Below are positions 45,244 through 54,854 of a DNA stretch of 64,000 nt, in pieces. Below the pieces are notes generated by a model that was given only the letters and a program-made list of their open reading frames with translations, did not search any database and was not told where the DNA came from. This DNA comes from CBDCWT01 sp965223305 (GTDB lineage Bacteria > Planctomycetota > Planctomycetia > Pirellulales > Pirellulaceae), in NCBI GenBank assembly GCA_965223305.1, contig CBDCWT010000086.1, positions 1-64,000 on the forward strand, in the 5' to 3' direction. A program made the position numbers and the translations under genes. Each line of letters begins with the position of its first letter. Position 1 is the stretch's first letter.

Positions 45244-45429
45244 ATGCGAACAAAAGGGGAGATTGAGACGCTGCTTTCGGATTCATCAGTCCTGCGCCAG
45301 CACACAGGGTTTGTGCGTGTTGGCGGAGGGACAACAACGTGGGTCACCGCTGCTGCTGTGGAGTTCGCCGCACGGCAGACGTTCCTCGGAGCGCTTGTCG
45401 CGTTTCGTGGCCACTTTGTTAGGAGATGA
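45244..45429 (+). CDS. Possible small hypothetical protein
   Basis: 61 residues (MRTKGEIETLLSDSSVLRQH...GHFVRR) ending 4 bases before the next ATG. The N-terminal part looks coding (GEIETLLSDSSVLRQHTGFV); the remainder is plain. No motif. The 45012-45243 stretch before it has no gene. Confidence 0.3.
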   Translation: MRTKGEIETLLSDSSVLRQHTGFVRVGGGTTTWVTAAAVEFAARQTFLGALVAFRGHFVRR

Positions 45430-45433
45430 TGAC

Positions 45434-46060
45434 ATGGACCTTGGAGACGTATTGACAGCGATTGCAAAGACGCTTCAACCACCAACCAATGGCCAAGCAA
45501 AGCAGCCTGGTCAAAAGAAGGGGAAAGAACCAACGGGTGTGATACCTGTCGCATTGGCGGAAAACCAGCGAATTGACACTCGCTACTGGGAGAATCCGGT
45601 GAAGGACTCCGCAGAGATTCGTATTGGCTACTGCAAGTCGCGAACCGAAGAGTCCCATGAGCTGGCAGCGCTGAAGCGGCGTAACCGTGTGCGAGCGACC
45701 GAAGTGGAGAACCGCTTTGACTCGTTGGGGGAAGAGGCCCGCCTGTTTCACTTGGAGCTGCGCCGGCGGCCACTAAAGACGATTGTTCACCTCCGCCGAC
45801 TCTTGAATCTGGTGCGGCTCTACGGCCGCCAGGAGGTGATGGAGGCGATCACGCGGGCCCGCGAATATCAAACCTACGATGCCGCTTACGTAGAAACTAT
45901 TCTGTTGCAGGCGCGTCGGCGGCGCGAGCTGCCCTCCCCGACGGAACCGCGTCCCCAGCGTGAGGAGTTGATCGACGAGATTGACTTGGATGAGCCGGAT
46001 CCGGGAGCGTACGACCGCTTCTGTCGCGACGAGAATTACCAGGAGCCACTCGATGACTGA
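45434..46060 (+). pseudogene. Chimeric ORF: unknown N-terminus joined to IstA C-terminus
   Basis: ATG 45434 has AGGAG 9 bases upstream. The first 80 or so residues (MDLGDVLTAIAKTLQPPTNG, NQRIDTRYWENPVKDSAEIR) are not transposase-like; from about 45690 the frame is the C-terminus of IS21 IstA (EARLFHLELRRRPLKTIVHL, RRLLNLVRLYGRQEV, YDAAYVETILLQARRRREL, RPQREELIDEIDLDEPDPGA). The catalytic domain is absent. It was probably formed when a truncated IS21 landed in, or was fused to, an unrelated gene. Confidence 0.6.
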
Positions 46061-46805
46061 CCGTCAGATTCACAAACTGCTGCTGCAGGACCTGGCGGAA
46101 CTGAAACTGAATCAAATCGCGGAGTGCTACCGCGAGGTCCTCGACGAGGCTTCACGCAAGAACTCCTCCATGCTGGAGGTGCTCAGCACGTTGATTTCGG
46201 CAGAAGTCTCAGCTCGCCGTCAGCGGGCACTGGAAAGCCGGATACGGAAGGTCAAGTTGCCTCCACGCAAGACGCTGGAGGACTACGACTTCACCTTCCC
46301 CAAACGGATACCCAAGCAAAAGCTCCTGCGGTTCTTTGACTGCGAGTTCGTCGCGCAGCACCAGTGTGGCGTACTGATCGGCAGAACAGGAACCGGCAAG
46401 AGTCACTTACTCAACGCACTGGGTTATGTGGCTTGCGAGAAAGGAATCTCTGTCCGTTGGACGCGAGTGATCGACATGATCAACGTGCTCACCACGGCGC
46501 AAATCAATGGAACGCTGGAAAAGAAACTGAGGGAGTATACTCGCCCTCAGTTGTTGCTGTTGGACGAACTGGGGTATCTGCCCATCGACAAGCGGGGCGC
46601 CGATCTCATGTTTCAGGTCGTGGCCGCTCGCTATGAATGCGGCTCGATCGTCATCACGACCAATCGCATCTTCCGGGAATGGGGCAAGATCTTCGACGTC
46701 GACAACACGCTGGCCACAGCGATCATCGACCGCTTGATGCATCACGGCGAAGCGATGGTGATTGAAGGCAAAAGCTATCGCACGGGTGAAGACGGCGACG
46801 AATGA
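46053..46805 (+). CDS. istB: IS21-family helper ATPase IstB
   Basis: A 250-residue AAA+ ATPase: N-terminal LLLQDLAELKLNQIAECYRE, Walker A GVLIGRTGTGKSHLLNALGY, Walker B PQLLLLDELGYLPIDKRGAD, sensor GSIVITTNRIFREWGKIFDV and DRLMHHGEAMVIEGKSYR. It loads the transposase in IS21 elements. ATG 46053 overlaps the istA stop by 8 bases. Intact, but without a complete istA it cannot drive transposition here. Confidence 0.92.
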   Translation: MTDRQIHKLLLQDLAELKLNQIAECYREVLDEASRKNSSMLEVLSTLISAEVSARRQRALESRIRKVKLPPRKTLEDYDFTFPKRIPKQKLLRFFDCEFVAQHQCGVLIGRTGTGKSHLLNALGYVACEKGISVRWTRVIDMINVLTTAQINGTLEKKLREYTRPQLLLLDELGYLPIDKRGADLMFQVVAARYECGSIVITTNRIFREWGKIFDVDNTLATAIIDRLMHHGEAMVIEGKSYRTGEDGDE

Positions 46806-47515
46806 CACCGCGCTGCTTCCGGTAACGTCTCTAACCTGGCGTCTTCACAAGGCTGGGCTGTCTGCTATCGAGCCGCGGCATCTCCCTCGTTCATCAGTTC
46901 TGACCGCATTCGCAAGGCCGGGCGGCAAACTGACCGAGCAGCAACTGCCACGACAAACTCCACCGTGGACGCGACGATGTGAAGACGCTCTTGATCACGG
47001 GAGGCACTTAGCGACCGGGATTCGCTCCGCTCATCGCCCGCCAGCATCGGACCAGGGTGGCTATAGCGCAGCGACGCGTGTTGCATACGGATTGACTGGG
47101 GGCCCAGCACGCCCTTCACAATCAAGTGAAGCTGCCAGTGGTGCGAGTATGCGGTTCAACACTTGTTCCTCGCTCTGTCGAGCGTCTTCTGGCAAGCGCC
47201 CCAATGGTGGGTTCTTCCAGCTCTGCCTCGCCAACCGATGGTAACAAGCAACGCAACCGCAGATCGCTTCATTCGGCGGCGACCCCATCGTCTCACCCGC
47301 ATCCACGCCCGCTAACCTTCAGGCCTCCCTCGACCCATGCTTGGCAAAAACTCGTCGGCACCCTAACTCCACAGTCTGCAAACACGCTGTGCCGAGCGGC
47401 GTGGTTGTATGCACCATCCGTCTGGCGAAGCTCCACTGCGGGCTTCGTCAGCGCTGAAACTGCGGGCGACGAATCCGGCGGTCCCAAGTAATTCAGACAA
47501 ACGGAGCAAATTACC
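46806..47515. other. 710-base stretch without a supportable gene
   Basis: Follows istB; the first part should contain the IS21 right end, which I could not place. Open frames here show no protein-like pattern. Probably decayed DNA. Confidence 0.5.
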
Positions 47516-48286
47516 ATGTTAGCTGCCAAGAGATGGAGAACTGGCCTCGTATTAGTCCTCGCCGCGGCTACTTTGGCGGCCGTCTTACTTGGCTATTCTT
47601 GGTGGAACAAAACTCAACCGATGCGTGACCTCTCGGCCGCCGTTGAGGCCAGCAACCTTGCAGCGGAAGACAAGGCGTTGCTCACGCGATTGGCCTGGAG
47701 CAGGAGTGCCTGGGAGACCGACCTATTCAAGGACATTGCGGGCCCTGTGTTCAAAAGAGTCGCATGGCAGAAACGACATACGAATAAACAAGGCCGAGTT
47801 GTCCACATTATCCTCTTAGATTCTTATGTCAAACCCGTCGCAAGTGCCTCCTGTCCCCTAATATGCATAGTCACCGATGAGCATCACGAACTCCTTTTTT
47901 GGGAAAGCGTCGCTCCTTACTCAGTCGGCTTTGTATCCGCATCGATGTCACAAGTTGGCAATTTGGATGTACTTCGAATCACAACCTTTGCCAACTGGTT
48001 TCGGGGAACCGGAACGTATACCTATGAGATCCTCAAGGACAGATTGATCCCGGTTGGAGAACCAGAATACGAGAGCCGTAAAGACATTCCGAGGGGTGGA
48101 CGACCTTTTGCAATCGATCGGAAAGGGCTACCAACCACCCAACACTGCGAAATCTTACGGTCATCGACCTATCCGATTTTCCATAGCATATCCAAGACCA
48201 GGTCGCCGACTACGTCTTGGAGCTCCCAGAAAATCTTTTCGACAGGACGATTCCAATCGGATTTTAGTCATGGCTTGCACAATTAG
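47516..48286 (+). CDS. Hypothetical membrane-anchored protein
   Basis: 256 residues with one N-terminal membrane helix (TGLVLVLAAATLAAVLLGYS) and an extracytoplasmic domain (DLSAAVEASNLAAEDKALLT, GRVVHIILLDSYVKPVASAS, ITTFANWFRGTGTYTYEILK). After about residue 205 the frame loses protein-like character, and another frame reads NLTVIDLSDFP and later DQVADYVLELPENLFDRTIP up to 48264, so the true C-terminus may be frameshifted. Unknown family. It overlaps the next gene by 17 bases. Confidence 0.5.
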   Translation: MLAAKRWRTGLVLVLAAATLAAVLLGYSWWNKTQPMRDLSAAVEASNLAAEDKALLTRLAWSRSAWETDLFKDIAGPVFKRVAWQKRHTNKQGRVVHIILLDSYVKPVASASCPLICIVTDEHHELLFWESVAPYSVGFVSASMSQVGNLDVLRITTFANWFRGTGTYTYEILKDRLIPVGEPEYESRKDIPRGGRPFAIDRKGLPTTQHCEILRSSTYPIFHSISKTRSPTTSWSSQKIFSTGRFQSDFSHGLHN

Positions 48287-48635
48287 CATCTCGGATTCAC
48301 CAGATGACGTCTGGATGGCCCAGAATCGGATTTTTCACGCTTTTGCCGCCGAAGTCGTCGGCCGATTTTCGGGCGACGATGAGATCGTAAGACAAGTCGA
48401 ATTGGCCGAAGCTACAAACGGTGTCTCGTTGGACTTGCTGTACGAGGAACATCCAGAGCTTTCGATCCGCCTACGACAGGCATTCCAATCAGCTGCGAAT
48501 GACGTTGCCCAGGGCGGGACTTCGCTTTCAGGTGGAGCGATTGATTCGACGCAGATTCGGAGCTTGTTTTTCAACTTGGTGAAGCTACTCGACAGATTTC
48601 ATCCTGAAGAAAAGGAGCCTCCGATCAGAGAATAG
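48270..48635 (+). CDS. Hypothetical protein
   Basis: A 121-residue, mostly helical acidic protein from ATG 48270: MACTISISDSPDDVWMAQNR, FHAFAAEVVGRFSGDDEIVR, YEEHPELSIRLRQAFQSAAN, IRSLFFNLVKLLDRFHPEEK. No motif recognised. Overlaps the end of the preceding frame, consistent with co-transcription. Confidence 0.5.
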   Translation: MACTISISDSPDDVWMAQNRIFHAFAAEVVGRFSGDDEIVRQVELAEATNGVSLDLLYEEHPELSIRLRQAFQSAANDVAQGGTSLSGGAIDSTQIRSLFFNLVKLLDRFHPEEKEPPIRE

Positions 48636-48987
48636 TCCGAAGCTCCAAAGGACATCGAGCACCTGACACGGGTCTGGATCCGTGGAACATAACCCGATTT
48701 TGAGTTGACGTCATGTTGGATCAAGCGTCGGATCCGTTTAATACACGAGCTGCAATGGATGTGTCGTTTTAGACGGGACCCGCGTGGCTCGATCAGGTGT
48801 CTTTACCGACGATCGTGGCATATCTCCGGGAAGCTCTGGGGGGATTAGCTAGCGCAACGCACGCCCGGATCACGAACGCCTGGGCTGCCTGGAACAGGGT
48901 TGAAAGGACGGACGCCTACTCAGGCCGAGGTAACGGAGCAAGCACTCCGGATCGACGAAATGTTAGCGGATCGTGGGTATTTCCAAA
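48636..48987. other. 352-base stretch without a supportable gene
   Basis: Two GGATCCG(T) motifs (48677 and 48731 regions) but no ORF with protein-like composition and no clear hairpin with a T tract. Confidence 0.45.
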
Positions 48988-49531
48988 ATGAGCGATTCAA
49001 TCTCTTGTGAAGCAGAAGTGCTAGAGTTGTTGTCAAAGGTTCCGTCGCCCCCTAACGAGGAAATTCCGAAGGGTGCGACGGACGAGCAGATAGCGCAATA
49101 CGAGAAGCGAATTGGCTTGACTATACCTAGCAAGCTGCATGCGTGGCTCGTTATGTGTAATGGCCCATGTGTTGGACCTGGGGGGGTATTCGGTATCGAT
49201 ACGCAGCGCAAGGGTCAAGACATTGAGCACATTCTTACGTTGCATCCAAGTTGGCGCGAGAAAGGATGGATACCGGTTGCAGGAGACGGATGCGGCAATT
49301 ATTACGTCGTTGCAACTAAAGGGGAATTCGGGGAAGGTGAGCCGGTACTCTTTATTGACACAATGGAAGACGATTCCGTCCCAGCGTACGTTGCTGCATC
49401 TGATATCTGGCGATTTCTCAGGTTCTTGCTTAAGAAGGAACTTGGGGAATCGAAATGGCCTTACAGAAGTCGCAATCAGCGATCCGGATATCCTGTCGTT
49501 CCATGACGTGATGTTGCCATGGAATGCGTGA
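48988..49531 (+). CDS. SMI1/KNR4 (SUKH) family protein, frameshifted near the C-terminus
   Basis: ATG 48988 starts MSDSISCEAEVLELLSKVPS, then the SUKH signature PKGATDEQIAQYEKRIGLTI, PSKLHAWLVMCNGPCVGPGG, HPSWREKGWIPVAGDGCGNY and FIDTMEDDSVPAYVAASDIW. Near 49450-49465 a one-base shift moves to EVAISDPDILSFHDVMLPWN, the typical family C-terminus ending 49531; unshifted, the frame runs to 49506. SUKH proteins are often immunity factors against toxic nucleases of polymorphic toxin systems, but no toxin gene is recognisable beside it. Confidence 0.75.
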
Positions 49532-49666
49532 AAGTCATTGCCACCGGCGAATGGGGTTTCCATTCAAGCCACGGCGATGTGTCCGTGCCATGGAGCCATG
49601 GATGGCGCAACGCACGCCATGGAAGCGGAGCTGCCCGAAGCGCGAAGCAGCGAAGACGTTTCCAAG

Positions 49667-49966
49667 TATACAATAGCGCCGCGTTGAATCACCGAACAAC
49701 ATTGCGTCCGATGTACACAATCAAGGGAGATAGCAAGGCCAACTGACCGAGCGTGATTTTGCGATGTCAGCCGCTGCGTTAGCCCACGATACCTACGAAG
49801 TCGGAAGCTAACGCATTCCGGCTGATTTGTTTGACCGTGGAACGCGGTTAGACTTCGATATCACGTCTATCGCACAGAGCACCTGCACGGTCGGCAACGT
49901 CACGCGGAGCGTGACGTCTACGTAGTCATCACGCTCCGCGTGATGAAGCATCGCATGTAGTGTGAA
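49667..49966. repeat. 300-bp direct repeat, copy A
   Basis: Starts TATACAATAGCGCCGCGTTG and ends near TAGTGTGAA. It includes an AATCAGCCG..GTTAGC-type palindrome (49772-49838) and two hairpins, ACGTCACGCGGAGCGTGACG plus T (49897-49917) and CATCACGCTCCGCGTGATG (49927-49945). Copy B is at 50898-51198 in the same orientation. The rest of 49532-50346 has no gene I can support. Confidence 0.85.
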
Positions 49967-50346
49967 TTCTAAGATGGTCCGCCCGACCTCTCGAAGCACG
50001 TCCTCCAATCGGTTCAAACAGCCCGGTCGTTTTGGGAGTCGGCCAGCCGTGTGAAAAAACATCGCACTGCCGTGACGAGTCGTCAAGCCAGCGGCACCAG
50101 ACGAATCATCAAATTACTCGGGACAGCGACGAGAAGGGACTTCACGGGTCCAGAATCTGATGTAACCTGTGCCATGGCGTTCCTTCTGGGTTGTTTGGCT
50201 GCGAACCAAAATCACCTATCAAGACACGGACGCTTTTTTTCTCCGACACCGATCTTCCATGTTAGCAATCTGCCCAACCTGCTACTGGGCGGACTGCACC
50301 CAATAACAGTTCGGTAGGCCTGCAATCTTAGGAAGTTCGAAATCGC

Positions 50347-50808
50347 ATGACAGGTCAGGATAAGGGTAAGTTTCGTCAACCACTAGTTCTTTACTACGCC
50401 ACCACTGGTACCATTCGCGCTGCTGCACTTCCTCCGGATGTCAGCGAGAATTCTGACTCGTTTCTTTTCGAGGGCGTTCACTTTGCGCGCACGGGCGATG
50501 GTCTTGTGTTTTGGGACTACCTCACACTTCCAGGCGGCGAAATCACCGGCGTGGTATTGAATGATTTTGAGGTCCAAACATCTCTTGAACGGTCTCGCCT
50601 TCTGACGGCATCTTCCAATGTCACACGCAACGATTACGGCTACTACGTCCGCCTCGTGTCCAGTGATGTAGAACCGGAAGTTGATGGTTCGCAGGCATTC
50701 GGTTGTTCCCTTTTCGAGCACAACGCGGAATGTCTTCTGTTGCTAACCGACTGGCATCAAAGAGGGTATGTGTTCTCCTTAGACTACGGATTGATCACTC
50801 CTCCGTGA
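50347..50808 (+). CDS. Hypothetical protein between the direct repeats
   Basis: A 153-residue, beta-rich soluble protein (MTGQDKGKFRQPLVLYYATT, SFLFEGVHFARTGDGLVFWD, YLTLPGGEITGVVLNDFEVQ, YYVRLVSSDVEPEVDGSQAF). No signal peptide or known motif. It is the only gene between the two 300-bp repeats, which could have carried it in or could delete it by recombination. Confidence 0.5.
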   Translation: MTGQDKGKFRQPLVLYYATTGTIRAAALPPDVSENSDSFLFEGVHFARTGDGLVFWDYLTLPGGEITGVVLNDFEVQTSLERSRLLTASSNVTRNDYGYYVRLVSSDVEPEVDGSQAFGCSLFEHNAECLLLLTDWHQRGYVFSLDYGLITPP

Positions 50809-50897
50809 GTTTTGGCGCAGTATCGGTGGTTGGACTGGTCAAGGGAGCTGTGCAACCATGAGTAGTCTCACCAGGCGCTTGAAATAGGGGCACCCTC

Positions 50898-51198
50898 TAT
50901 ACAATAGCGCCGTGTTGAATCACTCGAACAACATTGCGTCCGACGTACACAATCAGGGGAGATCGCAAGGCAAACTGGCTGAGCGTGATTTTGCGATGTC
51001 GGCCGCTGCATTAGCCAACGGTTTCTACGAAGCCGGCTGCGAACGCATTCAGGCTGATTTGTTTGACCGTGGAACGCGGTTAGACTTCGATGTCATGGCT
51101 ATCGCACAGAGCGCTTGCACCGTCGGCAACGTCACGCGGAGCGTGACGTCTACGTAGTCATCACGCTCCGCGTGATGAAGCATCGCAAGTAGCGTGAA
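50898..51198. repeat. 301-bp direct repeat, copy B
   Basis: Colinear with copy A (about 90% by eye), with both hairpins conserved (51129-51149 and 51159-51177) but the GTTAGC palindrome diverged (TGCATTAGCCAACGG..GCGAACGCA). An ORF of 81 codons inside it is not open in copy A and is not taken as a gene. Confidence 0.85.
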
Positions 51199-51230
51199 CG
51201 ACCTCTGTTCTACGGCCTCTTCAAAGCCGA

Positions 51231-52193
51231 TCAGAGTCCCAGCACGTAGGCGAAGATTAGCGGCGCGACAATCGATGCGTCGGAGTGGATCATGAACTTG
51301 GGACCCGACTGGTCCAACTTGTTCCAGGTGATCTTCTCGTTGGGCACCGCTCCCGAATAGGAACCATACGAGGTCGTCGAGTCAGAGATCTGAGCGAAAT
51401 AGGCCCAGAGCGGAACGTCTTCTTTGAGATCTTGAATGAGTAACGGCACAGCGCAGATGGCAAAGTCTCCAGCAATGCCTCCACCAATCTGAAAAAAACC
51501 GATCGGCGACTGCCGGCAACTGTCCCGATACCAGTTGACCAAGTGCTCCATCTGCCGGGTCCCGCCCGCCACCACCTCGTGCCCGGCTAAGGTCCCATCC
51601 ATCACCCTGGCTGCAAAGACGTTACCCATCGTGGAGTCTTCGAAACCTGGAGTGTAGACCGGGATCTTTTTCTCCCAGGCTGCCACGGCCCAAGAGTCCT
51701 CCGGTGAAATCTGGTAGTACGGCCGCAGTGCGTCGTCGTCGAGTAGCTGCCAGAAGTAGTCGCACGGCAGACGCGTGATACCCTCACGAGCCGCTGCCTC
51801 CCAGTAACTCAGCAGCAGACCTTCGATGTGCCGAACCGCCTTTTCGGGAATGCAGGTATCGGTCACCCGATTCAGCTGCGCCTGGAGCAGCTGGTACTCG
51901 TCATCAGGTGATAGATCGCGGTAGTCGGGCAGTAAGCGGTATTCGTCGTGCGCCACCAGGTTGAAGAAATCTTCTTCCAAATTGGCCGCGGTACAAGAGA
52001 TCGCGTGAACCTTATCCTGGCGGATCATCTCCGCGAGCGAGATGCCGAGCTCTGCAGTACTCATCGCCCCAGCCATCGACAACAGCATCTTGCCGCCTCG
52101 ATCGAGGTGACTTCGAAACGCCTGGGCCGCGGCAAGGGTCTCGCGGGCGTTGAAATGTCGGAAGTGACGTTCCAGGAACTGCGAGACAGTCAT
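51231..52193 (-). CDS. Deoxyhypusine synthase-like protein
   Basis: An intact 320-residue protein of the deoxyhypusine synthase family (FRSHLDRGGKMLLSMAGAMS, IRQDKVHAISCTAANLEEDF, EKKIPVYTPGFEDSTMGNVF, FFQIGGGIAGDFAICAVPLL, STTSYGSYSGAVPNEKITWN). The Lys of ITWNKL aligns with the enzyme's active-site Lys (SWGKI in eukaryotes). True DHS modifies eIF5A, which bacteria lack; bacterial homologues act on polyamines (for example homospermidine synthesis) or have unknown substrates. NAD and spermidine use is from the family. Stand-alone gene. Confidence 0.85.
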   Translation of the reverse strand: MTVSQFLERHFRHFNARETLAAAQAFRSHLDRGGKMLLSMAGAMSTAELGISLAEMIRQDKVHAISCTAANLEEDFFNLVAHDEYRLLPDYRDLSPDDEYQLLQAQLNRVTDTCIPEKAVRHIEGLLLSYWEAAAREGITRLPCDYFWQLLDDDALRPYYQISPEDSWAVAAWEKKIPVYTPGFEDSTMGNVFAARVMDGTLAGHEVVAGGTRQMEHLVNWYRDSCRQSPIGFFQIGGGIAGDFAICAVPLLIQDLKEDVPLWAYFAQISDSTTSYGSYSGAVPNEKITWNKLDQSGPKFMIHSDASIVAPLIFAYVLGL

Positions 52194-52289
52194 CAGAGGT
52201 CATCGAGTTGTAGGTAGAAAGAGCGACTCGTCGCTTGGCCGCGCAGCGCCGTATCCCCCGAACACCTCGTTGCGAGGGGACGATGCTAG

Positions 52290-52463
52290 CCCGAATTATT
52301 CATGAGCGATCTGCTGCGAGGTCGTAAGTCCATCCGTGGCTTCGTCATGCTTCACAATTCTCCCTCGACGTATTGCTTCAATACGCCTGCGGAAGAATTG
52401 CTCGCCTTCCTTGCCACGAACGTACTTACAACCTCTCGCCACGATCTTCATGAATAATCCGGG
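52290..52463 (+). mobile_element. 174-bp MITE, copy 3
   Basis: Ends CCCGAATTATTCATGA and TCATGAATAATCCGGG; target duplication CTAG at 52286-52289 and 52464-52467. The right duplication contains the TAG stop (read on the minus strand) of the phosphorylase gene. It differs from copy 1 by 2 and copy 2 by 3 substitutions. Confidence 0.9.
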
Positions 52464-54665
52464 CTAGTGCAGCGGCATATCACAACTTAGTCCGCCGGCC
52501 GCCGGTACGTAGCAAGTTGTTGAGTAGTCCGCGACCATCCGGTGGGCGCTGAATCGCCAAGCCAGCGTGCTGATCGAGTTCATCATTCGCTTAATCCAGC
52601 GGCGGGGCAGCCCATCCACGTCACGGTCGTAGAACATCGGTATCACTTCGTCTTCAAGTGCGGTCAGTAGGGACTCGGCGTCGCGCTGATCGGTTACCTC
52701 GTCTGAGACGTGCGCCATGCCGTTTCCAATGGCGAAGCCGTTTGAACCGTCGTAAGCCTCGGCCCACCAACCGTCTAGGACGGAGAGGTTGAGAGCGCCG
52801 TTGAGTACCGCCTTCTGCCCGCTCGTTCCAGACGCCTCAAGCGGCCGCCGGGGATTGTTCAACCAAACATCGACTCCCTGCACCAGGTGCCGGCAGACAT
52901 TGATGTCGTAATCTTCGACGAACACGATCCGACCATTGAAGCGGGAATCGTGGCGGGTATTGACGATGCGCTGGATCAGCTGTTTGCCCGGTTCGTCCTT
53001 CGGATGGGCCTTGCCTGCGAATACGATCTGGATGGGGCGTTCCGTGTCCCCCATCAGAGCCAACAGCCTGTCCAGATCATGAAGCAACAAGTTCGCTCGC
53101 TTGTACGTCGCGAAACGACGTGCGAAGCCGACCGTCAAATGGTTGGGATCTAAGACCGTGCGCGCCGCCTCAACCGCCTCCTCGCTCTCACCCCGGCGTC
53201 GGCACTGCCGGCTCAAACGCCGCCGCACAAACTGGACCATCAGGTTCTTCAACGCATTGTGCGTCTCCCACAACTCGCCCGGGTCGACGTTGCGGATGCT
53301 CTTCCAAACGTCCGGTTCCCCCATTCTCAGGAACCAATCTGCAGTGAAATTGCGATCGTATAACTGCTGCATCTGCCAGGCGAGCCAGCTGGGGATATGC
53401 ACCCCGTTGGTAATATGCCCAATCGGAATCTCCTCTTCGACTCGCCAAGGCCAAAGGTGCGCCCACATCCGGCGGGAGACGTGACCGTGCAACGCGCTGA
53501 CAGCGTTGGCTCGCCGCGACAATTTCAAACCGACGACGGTCATGCAGAACGACTCGTGTTCGTTTTGTGGTTCCACTCGTCCCAGTCCCATCAACTGCTC
53601 GTAGGAGATGCCCAGTTGGTCTCGCAGGGGACCCAAGTGCTCTTCGACGAGACTTCCGTCGAACCGATCGTGACCGGCGGGGACCGGCGTGTGCGTTGTG
53701 AAGACCGTTTGCTGAGCGACCTCTCGCAGAGCATCGTCGAAGTCCAATCCCTGGTCTTGCATCCTTTCACGAATCACCTCCAGCGGTCCAAAGGCACTGT
53801 GCCCTTCATTGAGATGATAGACCCCCGGTGTGATTCCCAACGCGCGAAGGGCTTTGACGCCGCCTACGCCGAGCAGCAGCTCCTGCCGGACTCGTGTTCT
53901 CTCGTCGCCGCCGTAGAGGCGACTGGTTAGCTCGCGATCTTCCGGTCTGTTGCCCTCGACATTCGAATCCAACAGGTACAAAGAGACCCGCCCCACCTGA
54001 ACTTGCCACACTTTTGCGAACAGTTCGCCGTCTCGGGTCGCGATGCGGATCGAGAGCGGCTTCCCGTCGGCCGCCCGCGCGGGCTCCAACGGCGTGTTTT
54101 CAACCTTGGTGTCCTGATATTCCTCCTGCTGTAGTCCCTGCTCATCCAAGTGCTGCCGAAAGTAACCCTGACCGTAGAAGAGCCCGATGCCGACCATTGG
54201 CAGGCCCAGACCGCTGGCACTCTTGATGTGATCACCCGAAAGCACACCTAGCCCACCCGAGTAGATGGGCAGCGACTCGTGGATGCCGAATTCAGCAGAA
54301 AAGTAGGCCACCGGCCGCGCGCCCAACACTCCCGCGTGCGTGCCGCTCCAATGGGGAGTTGTCGAAAGGTACTCCTTCAGCCGGCGAACGGCGTGGTTGA
54401 TGCGGCTGTACAGCACCATCTCGGCTGCCCGCGAGGCCAAACGATCGGGCGTGAATTCGTGCAGCAGGGCGATCGGGTTGTGGTCTAGCTGTCGGAAACG
54501 GATCGGGTCCAAGTCTCGGAACAGGTTGATGACTTCAGGGTGCCAGGACCACCAGAGGTTCTTCGCTAGCAGCATGCACTTGTCGTATAACGCCTCGGCC
54601 CCGAGCTCTACAGAGCTAAAAGGACTCGTCGGAGCGGGTGGGCGAGTCGCTTCGATTTGGCTCAT
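52464..54665 (-). CDS. glgP: Alpha-glucan (glycogen/maltodextrin) phosphorylase
   Basis: A 733-residue GT35 enzyme of the alpha-glucan phosphorylase subfamily with an N-terminal DUF3417 segment (CMLLAKNLWWSWHPEVINLF). Motifs: VAYFSAEFGIHESLPIYSGG, LGVLSGDHIKSASGLGLPMV, YHLNEGHSAFGPLEVI, TTHTPVPAGHDRF, GHITNGVHIPSWL, GFARRFATYKRANLLLHD and the PLP-lysine motif EASGTSGQKAVLNGALNLSV. It releases glucose-1-phosphate from glycogen or maltodextrin in the cytosol. ATG 54665 is preceded by GAAAGGAAAGC. The stop coincides with the MITE target duplication. Divergent from the acyl-CoA dehydrogenase. Confidence 0.93.
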   Translation of the reverse strand: MSQIEATRPPAPTSPFSSVELGAEALYDKCMLLAKNLWWSWHPEVINLFRDLDPIRFRQLDHNPIALLHEFTPDRLASRAAEMVLYSRINHAVRRLKEYLSTTPHWSGTHAGVLGARPVAYFSAEFGIHESLPIYSGGLGVLSGDHIKSASGLGLPMVGIGLFYGQGYFRQHLDEQGLQQEEYQDTKVENTPLEPARAADGKPLSIRIATRDGELFAKVWQVQVGRVSLYLLDSNVEGNRPEDRELTSRLYGGDERTRVRQELLLGVGGVKALRALGITPGVYHLNEGHSAFGPLEVIRERMQDQGLDFDDALREVAQQTVFTTHTPVPAGHDRFDGSLVEEHLGPLRDQLGISYEQLMGLGRVEPQNEHESFCMTVVGLKLSRRANAVSALHGHVSRRMWAHLWPWRVEEEIPIGHITNGVHIPSWLAWQMQQLYDRNFTADWFLRMGEPDVWKSIRNVDPGELWETHNALKNLMVQFVRRRLSRQCRRRGESEEAVEAARTVLDPNHLTVGFARRFATYKRANLLLHDLDRLLALMGDTERPIQIVFAGKAHPKDEPGKQLIQRIVNTRHDSRFNGRIVFVEDYDINVCRHLVQGVDVWLNNPRRPLEASGTSGQKAVLNGALNLSVLDGWWAEAYDGSNGFAIGNGMAHVSDEVTDQRDAESLLTALEDEVIPMFYDRDVDGLPRRWIKRMMNSISTLAWRFSAHRMVADYSTTCYVPAAGGLSCDMPLH

Positions 54666-54854
54666 CTGCTTTCCTTTCAAGAAGTTAGGCGCCAGATCGT
54701 GCCGGCACTGTCAGTTGCGGCGCATCGGTGTTCGTACTCAGCCGGGGCAGGGATTGTCAAGTGGACTCTCTATTTCGCTTGCCCAGGTGATGCGGGGCGA
54801 ATTCGGCGCACCACCGCTGGAAAGCTCACACAGTGGCCGGATATCCTTTCCCAT

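Noticed and set aside
46762..47244. A 160-codon ORF after istB
   Set aside because: No ribosome site and no motif; it starts inside istB in another frame.
50912..51157. An 81-codon ORF inside direct repeat copy B
   Set aside because: It is broken in copy A and covers the hairpins, so the repeat is more likely noncoding.
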